Shown here: positions 1-11,292 of the stretch, piece by piece
Position numbering within the stretch: the first letter of the stretch is position 1
Layout of the letters: each line of letters opens with the position of its first letter
NCBI GenBank assembly: GCA_020747015.1
Contig: JAGTJM010000014.1
Coordinates: forward strand, 1-64,000
Length of the DNA: 64,000 bases
Direction: 5' to 3'
Source: Pyrenochaeta sp. MPI-SDFR-AT-0127
Lineage: Eukaryota; Ascomycota; Dothideomycetes; Pleosporales; Cucurbitariaceae
Program-made: the position numbers and the translations under genes
The notes under the pieces: model-generated
What the model saw: only the letters and a program-made list of their open reading frames with translations
The model's database searches: none
What the model was told of the DNA's origin: nothing

Positions 1-466
1 AGAAACGGCCAGCGTACAACATGGCAGGGTTGTGATACGTTGCGCCAATATACAAGTATGATCCAAAAACAACCCAGCAGCAGGCACTGAACATTGTGTA
101 CTTTCGGGAGAAGACCTCACCGAAAATGCCGGATGACAGAGAGCCTAGGATACCGCCAAGTTGAAGAATAGATGTCAACCATCCAGTCGCGCTAGATGAT
201 TCGACGACCGATGGAAAGTTGTCCTTGAATCGTGTCATGACTAGAGACTGGCCAAGTACACCTTGCTGGTAGCCATATTCGAAACCACCGAAGCTGTGTT
301 AGCTGTTAGCAGCTGAGAGGAACTTGATTAAACTGTGTGCTCACGAAGCAAAGAAGGCGATGATGAGGAGCTTCGGGTTACCCATCAAAGTTCTCCATCG
401 ATTCTTGTACGCGGCCTCAGTGCGGATCTGAGCCGAAGTGACAGAAGCATTGCGAACCGCGTCCAT
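1..466 (-). CDS. MFS sugar transporter, N-terminal part (cut by left edge)
   Basis: Proton-coupled sugar uptake at the plasma membrane is the likely role (major facilitator superfamily, sugar porter family). Reading: exon 1 466-345, intron 344-294 (GTGAGC...CTAAC...CACAG, 51 bp), exon 2 293 to beyond base 1. Exon 1 encodes MDAVRNAS at the start and a short cytoplasmic tail. Exon 2 opens with GGFEYGYQQGVLGQ, the first transmembrane helix signature of fungal hexose/maltose/quinate permeases, followed by GWLTSILQLGGILGSL (helix 2) and the start of helix 3. An upstream in-frame ATG at 571 would add 35 residues; I prefer 466 because transporters of this group start close to helix 1. About 137 residues are visible of an expected 500-550. 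Substrate cannot be told from this part. Confidence 0.85.
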
Positions 467-1867
467 GGTGCTCGTCTTTGGTGGAGATGGAGGACGCAAT
501 GAGGGATGGAATGATCCAAGATCGTGGGATTGCCACCATATCTTATGTATCGTTTCTACCCCATGTCCCATTTATCCACGATCTCAAATTTTCTTTACAC
601 GAATGATTTAGCTGACTCGCATAGTTGAATGGAGGAGGACATCGGAGCCCCCCGGGGTTGCCCCAGGAAAGCCACAAATCCTTCCATTGTCCCAGAAACT
701 GCTTGTAGGGTATAGGAAACATCCTAGTATCGAAAATTGTCTCGTCAAATCGGGAGAGGTAGCATCCTGGTGGATCGGCGCGACGGTGTCAGTCGTTACC
801 GGGTTAGGAACGTTACATGCCAACCTGCCACATCCAGACCCATGCGCACTCATTTGTTGGTGGGTATTTTTACTAATACTGTGGAGACAGCGTGATGAGT
901 GAGGATTGTGCATCATGGTATTATATCCGGAAGCTTAGCCGCTGGCATGGTGCCTATTTCACCCTCATCTGGAATTGAGCACTTTCAAGCCTGGTTTTAT
1001 TATTCGAACACAACTGTGTAGTAAAGCGGGAGTTTTGTTGAAGCATTGAAATCGAGATGGCGGTGTTGGTCCTTTCATAAATCCTTGGACAGGCGGAGCA
1101 GATCCGGACTAATTAGCGCCTTCCCACTAGTTTACCTCATCCATTTGCCGACAATTTCAAACGCCGAACCAGGTAGACCTAGGGTAGACAAGGGTTGGCA
1201 GCGTATGTCACTGTTAGTTGGCCGGGTACGACCGCTGTTTCCACACCAAAGGTAGTTCTTCGGAAGTTAGGCGAAGAAGCGATGAAGCGTCACGTGGGTC
1301 TATACCTTCCGACGCGACTGCCGACGGTTTCTGGCTGCCATGTTTTAGCCTCATTGTTAAGAAACATAACCCCACTATCTCGTCGTGCCCGCCTTCTACC
1401 TTCAATGTACCTCATGTAATTTCGGCTAAAGTAGTAGATATCACACTCCGGCGCGGTTTTGGCCCTTCTCTCATTCCACGCCCATCTACAGTTAGGACCA
1501 TCAATTAGCAAGAACATCCTATAATACCCAACTCGAATGTGTTGTTATTCAGCGGATGATTCGAGCCTGTAGAGAAGAATGTGTCGCTAATCATACACCG
1601 ACTGCGTAAGGGTTCAGGCTTTAACTTGTTCAAGGTCTATCAATCAAGAGCAACGGAATGTACAAGAACTTCAGAAGCGAGCGTGAACCATCTGGAGTCT
1701 TGTAAAGCTTCTAGATCTGACGTTGCATGCACCATTGTGGGCTTATGTTGACTCTTGACCCCCTACAGATCCTTATGACTCACCCCAGGAAGCGCGATGA
1801 TAATACCGCTCCAAACCATAACTGTCATTGAGCTTCTAGAAACCCTATATTCATATACACTCCACCC
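467..1867. other. Intergenic, divergent upstream region of the transporter and the F-box-like gene
   Basis: About 1.4 kb with only short overlapping open frames in several frames and no recognisable protein. Apart from the CreA-like pair near 652-666 I see no gene, repeat or RNA here. It must contain both promoters of the flanking divergent genes. Confidence 0.6.
652..666. promoter_or_regulatory. Pair of CreA/Mig1-like motifs upstream of the sugar transporter
   Basis: CCGGGG at 652-657 and CCCCAG (reverse CTGGGG) at 661-666 both fit the carbon-catabolite repressor consensus SYGGRG. They lie about 190 bp upstream of the transporter start at 466. Paired sites are how CreA is known to act on sugar-uptake genes. 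The motif is short and common, so this is only suggestive. Confidence 0.3.
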
Positions 1868-3087
1868 ATGGAAGTCACTACAACCCCAAGCATGAGCCCT
1901 CAGAGTCTTCAGCAACTCGACGATGCGTGCGAATATGCGGAAAAACAGCTCTCACGGTAAGTCCTATACCCAAGGTTGAGTATAGTAACATTCCATTGAG
2001 ACGGTCATTCAGGCTTCTTCTCGATCGCAAAGCATCTATGTCTCAACTTGCACTGCAGCAGTGTTCCTCTAGTGCACTTGACACGCACGATACCTGGGCC
2101 CCACAATTATACTTTGCTATCCTTGGCTACAGTTATGCCGCAAATATGTCAATCGTTGCCCGCGTCCTCCAATTACCCCGCGAACTCCGCGATACAGTCT
2201 ACACGTACCTCTGGGATATTGAAACACATCGTGACCGGCAACGAGAATTATTATACTGGTGGGAACACTTTGATCAACCGTGGGTAATCAAGGGCCTACC
2301 CGGGCTTCCTAAAATGCAACAATCCAGTGTGACTGATCTCAAGCCACCTCATTTTGTGGACAAAGCCTTGGTTGGAAGGCATTTTGCCAGCGAAGTCCTT
2401 ATACGATTGCGAGATATCGTCGGAAAGGATTTACGACCCCACGGAGAAAGGAGCCCGGTGGCGGAATTTGCGCTGATCGACGTGTCACTAGAATCTTTTA
2501 TGGAGAAAGACGTTTTCGGTGTAGGTATGACCATGGAGGAGGTAGTGAGGAACCTAGACCTGCGCATCAATATTCAGTGCGATGTTCTCGATGAGTACAG
2601 CGGGCTGGGCGAGGATAAGCCTACAACAATCGCACAGAAACTAGCAAGGGAGAGCCATCTTGCCATACTCGAAGAGGGGGTTACTTCGTTATCGAAGATC
2701 CCGTACTCGAAACGAATTATTATATATGATGCGGAGTCAAAGCAATCGATTGTTCGGCCAAGGATCGTTTATCTCATCGTACGGCAGGAATTAGCCCTCA
2801 GTGTAAGGGATAGTCTTGAGCCAATCTTAACAATCGTCGCCCAGGCCTTTACTTTTTTGAAAGAGAAGGGCTTCACAGTCAAGATACAATATCGTAGCGA
2901 AGAAGTTGGGCTGAACATACTGTTTGAAGATGATGTCCGGGCATGGACAGAGAAAGATTGGCGCACCAACATAAAGGAGAAGAACTTGTATAATGTGGAG
3001 ACTGAGGAATGGGATCCCCAGAAGCAGATGGAAGTATGGCAACTTCTCGCGCAGGTTCTGTTCGGAGTAGAACTGTCCACGCCATAG
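1868..3087 (+). CDS. Hypothetical protein with F-box-like/2EXR-like LPRELRD motif
   Basis: Function unknown. Exons 1868-1956 and 2013-3087, intron 1957-2012 (GTAAGT...TTCAG, 56 bp), 387 residues. The start at 1868 opens the frame that the intron joins exactly to the long second exon; without splicing the frame stops. Around residue 95 the protein has LQLPRELRDTVYTYLW, the short helix seen at the start of the many fungal 'F-box-like/2EXR' hypothetical proteins. The rest is mixed alpha/beta without catalytic motifs that I recognise. No signal peptide or membrane segment. Such genes expand and vary between ascomycete species. It ends only 19 bp from the stop of the convergent Zn2Cys6 gene, so their 3' UTRs must overlap. 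Confidence 0.75.
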
Positions 3088-3106
3088 CGTCGGAGTCCAA
3101 GTACGT

Positions 3107-3687
3107 TCACAGACAATGATCACCCTCTACTCCTCCCAGCAAAATTTCCTGTAACGATGCTCTCCTGATCTCTTCGCCCGCCTGCGTACTTTGGCTTGAT
3201 TTCCGACTCTCTTGGCTGCCCGATGCCGACGCACACGCCAACTGCACAAGGACATTGCCATGTTGTACCTGTTCCACGAGGTCCCTTGGTTCAACTCCTG
3301 CTCTTATTCTTCCAAAGAGTTCCGCTGCCTCCTTATCAGGCAAAGTCCTCATCAACTCGAAGATCTCTTCTAGATCGGCATGTTTACGCTTCACTTGCGT
3401 CGTTTCCGTCTCAAGATACTGGCAATCGCTCCTCCTGGATTCGCATTCACTGCACTGTGGACGTGCACCATCGCACTAAATATGGCTTTAGATGATATGC
3501 AAGGCGGATTACTCAGGGCTGTTCTGTCTACCTTGGTTTTGCGAGTTCGGCATGCTGCACAAGCAAGCGAAACGCGCGCTCTTTTTGATTGCGTTGGCTG
3601 GGTATCGGTGCGAGGTGCTGCTGCTGGAAGCAGAGGACGCAATAGGCGCGCCATGTCGCTTGAACCTGGTTGTTGCGTTGGGTTCAT
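3107..3687 (-). CDS. Short Zn(II)2Cys6 DNA-binding protein (no fungal-TF regulatory domain)
   Basis: Likely a sequence-specific DNA-binding regulator. Exon 1 3687-3532, intron 3531-3476 (GTAGAC...TTTAG, 56 bp), exon 2 3475-3107; 174 residues. Splicing exactly rebuilds a complete binuclear cluster with Cys at 43, 46, 53, 60, 63 and 70 (C-x2-C-x6-C-x6-C-x2-C-x6-C), preceded by a basic KRAR stretch. It is followed by residues that resemble the start of the linker and coiled region of these factors (LEEIFELMRTLPDKEA). The usual 300-500 residue middle homology region is absent: the frame closes at 3107 and the opposite gene begins ending at 3087. It could be a natural mini-regulator or a truncated gene. 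The start at 3687 was chosen over 3978 because the longer leader is of poor quality. Confidence 0.75.
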
Positions 3688-4678
3688 GGAGGGGTCCGAT
3701 AGGATGGTAACAAAATTCTGACTGTCGAAGTTGAAGTAGTTGAATCGGCGACATAGGTAGCAGTCCAAGAGCGAACAATTGCTACCCAACCCGCTAATGA
3801 GTATAGAGAAATCAAAATGTTGAAAAAGATGAGGAAGTTCAAATGTCCTTTGGCCCTTGCAGTACCTTGGAACACTCACTGCCTTTTTATTCGGTCCGAA
3901 TTGCCCCAATTTGACCATGTCGCGAATCTCGTGTAGGTTGCAAGTTATCCAGCCATGCCTGGAACTCTTTCCCGCCAATCAACGCTGCGTGAGCCAGGGC
4001 TTTCGCCACCGGAGATCTGCATCCGCCCACTCTCCCATTGGCCCCACTAGGACGATCTATCCTTGAACCAGCCAGTATGGGATTCTGTAATCTCCATGCC
4101 TGAGGGTTGTCGGAACGCATGTTGGCCTGACGCCATATTTTTTGATGTTGCCACACGGTATTGCCACACGGAAAAGTGGGTTCTGAATGTTGTATTCCCC
4201 TCATGATTGTTCAACTTGTACTACGAACATGTATCGCGGAACACAATGGCACCAGAACATGCCATTTCAATTACAGTTTGTGAATCTCGAATCTAGAACC
4301 TCGGCAAGTACCGCCATGTTGTGGACATGGATATCCTGCGGGGCTTCAGCTGTAGCGCCACAAAATGGGTGAGGGAGGGCAAGCGCCTGTAAGGTACCTG
4401 GTTTCATGCATATGGGTAACCCGACTACTGCTTCCCAAGACTTAGCCCCACTGGCTTCTGCACAGGTCTCAACTATAGGAGCGGAAGAAGCAGCCGAACG
4501 GAGACAGGCGAGCAAATGAATCAGGGTGAATATGCGCTACGAACTTGCTGTGCATAAAATCCATCCCATGAAATACGCGGTTCGATATTGACATTAGCCA
4601 CAAACCTGCACATTGCTGCAGTATACCTCTTTAGTTCCTTTGACATACCTCCTTCTCCCCACATTTATCTTTTTGTAC
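3688..4678. other. Intergenic, about 1 kb
   Basis: Upstream of the short Zn2Cys6 gene and downstream of DNA ligase I. Only short open frames without recognisable similarity; nothing else seen. Confidence 0.6.
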
Positions 4679-7502
4679 TCAGTACTCGAAGTCATCGTCA
4701 ATACTAGGTCCCTTCGTCTTACTAACACTTTCCTGTCTTGAATACATCTCAGCGATCATGCGACTCGTACTCGCCTCCTCTGTCTTCTTATCATCCCTCT
4801 CTTTAATGAATCTTGGGAATCTTAGACTCACGCCCTTCCCTCCGCCACTGACCTCGTCTGCTGCTGCCTTATAACGAGGGGACAGTGTAAGATCTGCAGT
4901 CTTGACTTCCCAGACGTAGCGAGGCTCGAACCACACATCAGGTTGATCTTTGTTGCCAGTGGAGTGCGTGTAGAATGGTTTCGGGCGGTCGATGACGATT
5001 TCTTTGAGCTGGGTGTGTAGCGTCTCTAGGATTGCTTCAGAGAACCCTGTGCCGATATTGCAGACTGACTCGTAACTTTGGGTTTTTGGGTTGTAGCAGG
5101 CGAGGAGGAAAGCGCCGTACCAACTTGTGCGCTTTCCTCTGCCGTAGTAGGCGCCGAGAACAACGAGATCGAGAGAGTCTCCGACGCCGGCAAGGTAGTC
5201 CTTCTTGACTTTGAGCCAATTTTGTGATCGCTTGGAGGGTTCATAGGAAGATTCTGGACCGTCAAGCATCTTCACCATGAGACCCTCACAGCCTTCTTTT
5301 ACCGAGTCTTCGAGAAGGGTTTGAATCTCTTCTAGCTCGTTGCTGTTCCCATACTTTGCAAAAGCAAACTCGCCTTCAACTGGGACAAAGGCTTCATTAA
5401 GGTGCTCGCGGCGCTCACGGAAAGACTTGTTCACAAGAGCCTACATTTGTTAGTCATTGAGCCCGGATCGAGTATATTCGGTGACATACCTCGCCATTGA
5501 GATATAGAATATCGAAGGCAAAGACACAGACTTTGACCGTGACATCCTCAACCTTGACGTCCTTTCTTTTCCTTGTCATAAGCTGCTGGAATGGCAAGAC
5601 CTTCTTTTCTACCATATCCCATGCGACTGTCTCGCAATCCAGCACGAAGCTCTTCGTGCCTGCTTTGACCCACGTAGGTAGCTTAGCAAGGATATCTGGG
5701 TACTTCTTTGATAAATCTTCCGAGTTCCTGGAAAAGATATTTGAAACACCACGATCACTCTTCCCAGCAGAGGGTGCTACTGTTGCCAATGACTCGTTCG
5801 CATCATGTGCAACAAAGTGTATTTGAGCTCTTTCACCATCGTACTTGTATTCACACGTGAAATCTTTGCCTTCGAAGCGATCTAGAACTTCCGTGATTGA
5901 CTTCGTGGGCTTCGCAAGCATAGGCTTTAATGGCACGCCGGGCTGAAGTCGGCAGTTCTCCCGGAGGTTGAGAATGCCATGCTCAAGCATTGCTGGGATG
6001 ATGACCTCATAGCTAGGGAGTTCGCTGGGAGCCATATTAGCGTCCATCAATGACTCTGACTTGTCAGTCCATACCTATAAACAGACTTAAGTATGCTCTC
6101 GGCCTTGGCCAAGTCTGTTACTGATGGTGTCTTGCCGTCCCGTGACATCTCATGGAAGATCATAGCTTGAGCAACAGCGACAACAACTGTCCTCTCAGCT
6201 AGACCCAGTCGAAGCTTACCCTCCAAGGTACGTACAATGAACTTGGCCTCACTAGGACCCCCTTTGTCCTTTTCTATATTAACATGCTTTCCAGCATTGT
6301 GTGCATCGGCTGCCGACAGCAACTTCTTGATACCATCAACCTTTCGTCCTTGAGCACCCTGTCCTTCAATAGTAGCAATGCCCATCAACCCCTTGCGTAC
6401 ACCTTCCACGGTCAAGGCCTTGGGTTTGAACATCGTCGGTTGCTTCGATCGACTTTTAGCTGCGACTAAGCCAAGATCGCCAATCTCATTCTGATCACTT
6501 TTGATGTGTTGTAAGCTACGACCAGTGCTTTCAGAGATTGCTTTCATGATTAAGGACTCGCCGATGCCAAGCTCGATCCCAGCATAGTCGGCCGCCAGCT
6601 TGTTGACCATTAGCATAACAGTTGGGAGTAAATCCGAAGGGGTCAATCGTAGGACCTGCCGCAAGAACAGGGAAGAATGTGCAAGGATTTCCAATCTCTT
6701 TGTGGTCATCTCAATCTTGGAGAAGGTGGTACATAGAGCTGCGTATGGTACTGATTCGCCGGGCTTCCAATCCGGATATGGGTCTTTTGCTTTGGATGTT
6801 AGTGTTGTCTGGACCTTTTTTCGGGCTTTCGCTTTGACCTCCTCAGGCTCTTCGTCTGAGCTGAGCACATCTTCTTCTTCATCTTTCACTCCAGATTCAA
6901 CGTCTACATCTGCTGCGGGCGATTTGTCCACTTCTTTCCCTTTGTCCCCGCTTTGCACAGCCGACTCCTCTTCATCGTTTTTTGGCTCCACGGATTTCTG
7001 TTTTACTACCGTTTTCCTGGACTTCGTTGGAACTTTGGCGGTGGTTATGGGCAGTGCCTTTGTCTTCTTTGGCTTTTCTGTCTCCTCCGCGGGTTTTCGT
7101 CTCTGTCGTTTTGTTGGAGGCTCCTCGTCTGAATCTTCCTCCTCTTCTTTGACTGATCTCTTCTTCCCAGCTTCAGATGAAGAGCTGTCAACCTCCATCG
7201 CCTCGCCGTTCACCTCCTCCTTAATGTCTGCATGAAACTCAACAGTGCCATTCTGCTCCTCCTTCGCTTCGTCGGGTTCGTCTTCTGATTCTATTTCTTT
7301 CTTCTCGAGCTTCGGTCTTGTGGAAAAAGACAATTTTGATTGTTGCTTTACTGTAGCACTGGTCGGTTTCCCGAAGAACTTGCTATCGACTAGGCATTAG
7401 CACAGCATTGACTAGTGGAGAATGAAGTATAAGAGCGTCGTCGCACCCTAGAGTAGTCTGAGAAGACTTGACATACCCAAGAGTAGCCTGCTTAGGTGGC
7501 AT
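4679..7502 (-). CDS. CDC9: DNA ligase I (ATP-dependent replicative ligase)
   Basis: Joins Okazaki fragments and repair nicks in the nucleus. Exons 7502-7477, 7382-6075, 6024-5490, 5440-4679; introns 94, 50 and 49 bp; 876 residues, normal for the family. Residues 1-12 carry a PCNA-interacting box (Q-x-x-L-x-x-F-F in QATLGKFF), formed only after splicing of a 26-base first exon. Residues about 20-190 are acidic, Lys-rich and disordered with nuclear-localisation-like KRQRRK. The N-terminal DNA-binding domain follows (about 190-470). Adenylation motif I is KYDGER with predicted nucleophile Lys505; motif III DCETVAWD, motif IV EGLMVKM and motif V KVKKDY are all present, then the OB-fold (YGAFLLACYN). 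It is head to head with MIX23 and 443 bp apart. Confidence 0.95.
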
Positions 7503-7945
7503 GGCTATGGAACAGTGGCTTGCGCGCACAACCAAGTGCTGTAGGATGCAATTGTGGTAGAGGAAAGTGGGAGATGAGCGATGCAGTCGGTTGATAAGTA
7601 TCCAGGTATGGGTTTGATGTGATTTCAAAGGTGTACAGTGAGGAACTTTGAAGCGGAGGGGCATGCTCTGGCGATGAAGTGCGAACACATCGTAGGCACT
7701 TAAGGCAACCTCGAGCGCGACGCGCTTGCCTCGCGTCGAAAGTTCGTCGGCCCGTGCTGACATCATTGAATGGACATAGACTAGTCGGCATCTCAACCAT
7801 CGTCACTTTCAGGCAACACCACATTGTAATATCTGTTTTGAGCCACAATATACATCTAATCATATCTTGAATCACTGTCGTCCTGGCGTCTCTTTTCTGG
7901 CAACGCTCCCCGCCCAAGGAGCCATCCTCTCAACCACTGCCCGCA
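7503..7945. promoter_or_regulatory. Bidirectional promoter LIG1/MIX23 with two MCB-like elements
   Basis: The only sequence between two divergent start codons. ACGCGC at 7720-7725 and, 6 bp further, TCGCGT at 7731-7736 (reverse ACGCGA) match the MluI cell-cycle box core ACGCG. In budding and fission yeast the replicative ligase is a known target of the MBF G1/S factor, so these are plausible G1/S elements. Inference from motif and gene identity only. Confidence 0.4.
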
Positions 7946-8583
7946 ATGTCCCAACCCTCTGCAGCACCGGGCCTCACGCCACAATTCTGCTTTAATCAGA
8001 CAGCACTACGAGGTTTGTCACCCACCAGGCCTGCGTACCAGCTCACTAACTAATTAGCCGGTTGACAGACTTTCTCCGTATATCTCGAGGCACGATTGAC
8101 GACTCAATAACACAAAACCTCAACGCTCTCCTTACACCAGCGCAACAAGGCTTCGATCCGTCCTCTACATCAACACGACAACTTACACCACCCAGTCATG
8201 GACGCTCGATATCGTCTTCACAATGCTCGCAATTCAAGGAGCAGGTCCTGTTCCCGAGTTGGAGTGTGAGATCAGACGTGCTAGATTATTGCGCAGGTGT
8301 TGCCACATCCCCCGACCCTGACGACCCGGATAGTGTATTACGGCAGATTGAGGACTCGAAGGCAAGAGAAAGAGTGGTAAATGAAAGGCTGGACCCATAC
8401 TCGGGACGTTACTTTCCACGCGAAGCACGCACAGAGAGCTTGGCTATGCTGATGAGGAACGAGAGGGCTGTGGAGAAGATTATAAGGATGCGTACATGGA
8501 GCTTGCTTGGAGAACGATGCGGTACAAGCAGCGAGTCTTCGGAAACGGCCTTTGACAAATGGCGGTCCACGCAGCGACGATAA
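7946..8583 (+). CDS. MIX23: MIX23/Cid2 family mitochondrial intermembrane-space protein
   Basis: MIX23 (caffeine-induced death protein 2 family, CCDC58 in animals) is a small cysteine-motif protein of the mitochondrial intermembrane space linked to Mia40-type import and TIM22. Exons 7946-8012 and 8069-8583, intron 8013-8068 (GTTTGT...GACAG, 56 bp); 193 residues. Family landmarks visible: Cys15 just before the helix LRDFLRISR, the TIDDSI motif (31-36), Cys75 and Cys97 bracketing a helix with SVRSDVL, and the C-terminal W-x4-ERC motif with Cys173. A second possible acceptor at the TTAG before 8058 would break the TIDD frame. No N-terminal presequence, as expected for this import route. Confidence 0.85.
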
Positions 8584-9611
8584 GGCAAGACGGTGACCAG
8601 TAGCATAGTATGTTATCTCTACACTAGACATTGAAAGCCTAAAGTGCCATTATGGAGCCATAAAGACTTTTCGCAATCTTCGCATGCCTCAGCCATGTTG
8701 TGTTGTGTGTCGATTCCGCCTCCATGATCGTGTACAGCTCTCTGCTTTTTCAATATGGAACACAAATGCAAGCATCACCGAACATTCCTCATTCTGGCAC
8801 TGCCTTTGTATCCAATAAACATGTCAATATCATGAAGACCTTGTGACTTGCCAGATTGCTGAAGCTGCAGTTGCCCCACAAAAAAGTTTGCGAGCCTCAC
8901 ATTTTTCTCAGACAACTCTTCACAGCCGCAGCATTCGCAACCCAGTTAGGTGCCGCAAGCGCTAATATAGCTGGACGCTTGTGCAGAAACCATGTTTTCA
9001 GACTGAGTGTATGTCCCACACCATCCCACAACTCCAATCCATCTTTTCACGGACAGCAATTGGTAGGAAAGACGGGCGGTTTTGGTCTACGGGGCCGGGA
9101 ACGGAAGACTATTCACAGAGAAACGGAATAACCCTCAGCAAGCCGCTTGCGCGGAGCCACGATTGTTAGGTATGTAGATTACCAACTGATGATACGGAAG
9201 GAAGAAGGGGACGGGCAAACTCTGGTATATATTCTGCTTGGGGTGGTGGTACGTGCGCTGTTTACGTAAGCCGAGGCTCTTCCGAGCCCCGTTTGTTAGA
9301 GATGTGAGAAGCAATGGCTGTCGATGAAGGACGAGATGGACTATGTGCTACGAAATCCATCACAAGCAGCAAGCGAGATAGCATTCCGACACCAAGAATC
9401 GTCGACATCGATTTATTGCTTTCATCAGAGTTGAGACTTCGTGTTCGAGATCTGTTGATCCTAAGATGGCTTAGCGTCGTTTTGTTAGCGGAATTTCGCC
9501 CACAGTGCCTCTCAAATCAGCCGCCACCCGCGAACTTCTTCTTTTTCCAATCACCACCGCACCAGAGCCACCAAAGGATATCGAATATTCCCTTGGGAGA
9601 CATCAGCCATC
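8584..9611. other. Intergenic, 5' region of ribosomal protein uL1
   Basis: About 1 kb between MIX23 and the uL1 gene. Short open frames only. It must hold the uL1 promoter and leader; I see no convincing motif beyond pyrimidine/purine-rich patches. Confidence 0.6.
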
Positions 9612-10335
9612 ATGTCGAAAATCTCTGTCGCCGGCGTTCGTACCAACGTCAAGGAGCTCCTTGAGTACTCCAATGAGACCAAGAAGAGGAACTTCCTCGA
9701 GACCGTCGAACTCCAGATCGGCCTCAAGAACTACGACCCCCAGCGTGACAAGCGTTTCTCGGGAACTGTCAAGCTGCCCACCATCCCCAGGCCTCGTAAG
9801 TTATGACCACTGCGACTGGAAAAAGCAGAAGTTATTGGAGGGGCAAGCGCTAACTGTGAACAAAGGCATGGCCATCTGCGTCCTTGGTGACCAGCACGAT
9901 ATCGATCGTGCTAAGCACCACGGTGTCGATGCCATGAGCACCGACGACTTGAAGAAGCTCAACAAGAACAAGAAGCTCATCAAGAAGCTCGCGCGCAAGT
10001 ACGATGCTTTCCTCGCTTCCGACGCCCTCATCAAGCAAATCCCCCGTCTCCTCGGCCCTGGTCTCTCCAAGGCGGGCAAGTTCCCTACGCCCGTCTCCCA
10101 CGCCGAGGACCTCGCCAACAAGATGGACGATGTCAAGTCTACCATCAAGTTCCAGCTTAAGAAGGTGCTCTGCATGGGTGTCGCTGTCGGAAACGTTGGC
10201 ATGACCGAGGATGAGTTGATTGGTAACATCATGTTGGCCATCAACTACCTCGTCTCACTGCTGAAGAAGGGCTGGCAGAACGTTGGTAGCCTGACTATCA
10301 AGGCTACCATGAGCCCCCCCAAGCGTCTCTACTAG
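9612..10335 (+). CDS. RPL1: 60S ribosomal protein uL1 (L10a)
   Basis: Component of the L1 stalk that moves deacylated tRNA out of the E site. Exons 9612-9795 and 9866-10335, intron 9796-9865 (GTAAGT...GCTAAC...CAAAG, 70 bp); 217 residues, exactly the eukaryotic length. The N-terminus has LLEYSNETKKRNFLETVELQ and NYDPQRDKRFSG, typical of eukaryotic uL1. The splice joins IPRPR to MAICVLGD. Codon choice is strongly biased to C-ending codons (AAG, CTC, GTC), as in highly expressed genes and unlike the neighbours. The upstream frame from 9505 is leader plus unspliced intron, not a longer protein. Confidence 0.97.
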
Positions 10336-11292
10336 AGCGTGGGTGGTATCGTCTGCTGGGTTTTGTCGTGGCGAGCTGTCGAAAGACGACTTGACGCGGT
10401 TAACGATCTTACGGAACCTCGATGGAAATGAATCATGGGTTTAGTCTAGCTTAAATGCATGTATGAAGCCCAGAACTCACTCATTGATTCTCTTCGTGTG
10501 ATGTTGTCCAACTTTACCCCATCAACCATGCGCTTTACTGTCCAAGCCCCAATCTGATATCTTAGTGTCTGCATCTCCATGCCCATAACCATATTTTCCC
10601 CCATGACCATGCTCAGCTTCACATTTGAGCTTTCATGGTTTCTTACGAGATTAAACCAGGCATATGCAGTGATATAGAGGATCGTGCTGTGAGTTGAAAT
10701 TGGTGATGCTAGGTATCAAGATTCTTCAAATGACATACGGCATCTAACATGGATCCTGGAATTTAGCCACATCACAAACCATGACGGTCGAGTACGTGAG
10801 CCAAAACCCCTTCATTGGGAAGCAAAAAGAGAGCATAGTCCTACATTTCTCGCATGCTAGAAGCCAGGAAACAAGTGCAATACTATACATGTACTTTTCT
10901 TTCCCTACCCTCCAGTTCCCAGATCCAGCTCCCTCGCGAGAAAACTTCGCGCCATGCAATGCCCAGAAAAACTCCTCGCCATGCCCGTCGCCCGTAGATG
11001 ATTGAAAAAGAGATGCATATAGAAAGTAGGAAACAGGCTGAGAACACTGTTACTACGGGTATCGCACCGGAGAAGCCACAACGCCAGATCCGACCCCCCT
11101 CATTTCCGAAAGCCAAACCTGATCGAATCGAGAGGGATATGGTAAAGAACCCCGCATATGCCGCGCCAAACGAGACAAAAGCCGAAGCTAAAGATATCAT
11201 ATACAATGAGGTGGCGACGAGCTTCAAGTCGTGATCGATGAAGCTCTTACCATGTTGTCGAGTGTGATCAAGAGACTCGTAATCGCCCCTCT
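10336..11292. other. Intergenic between convergent uL1 and CAF40, with one membrane-type ORF
   Basis: About 950 bp of 3' flanks. On the minus strand an open frame from about 11320 down to 10883 encodes two strongly hydrophobic stretches (about residues 8-32 from LVATSLY and the segment GAIPVVTVFSACFLLSICIS). It overlaps the CAF40 stop codon in another frame and lacks a well-placed start, so I do not call it a gene here; see findings. Confidence 0.45.

Noticed and set aside
3509..3778. Other frames over the Zn2Cys6 locus, including a longer start at 3978
   Set aside because: The leader is poor in coding quality and the cluster-bearing frame has a good ATG at 3687.
6600..7235. 211-codon plus-strand frame, Ser/Phe-rich
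   Set aside because: Antisense mirror of the acidic, Lys-rich disordered segment of DNA ligase I; no family resemblance and no start context.
9314..9806. Longer uL1 protein from upstream in-frame starts
   Set aside because: The 217-residue form from 9612 has the exact family length; upstream codons are leader-like.
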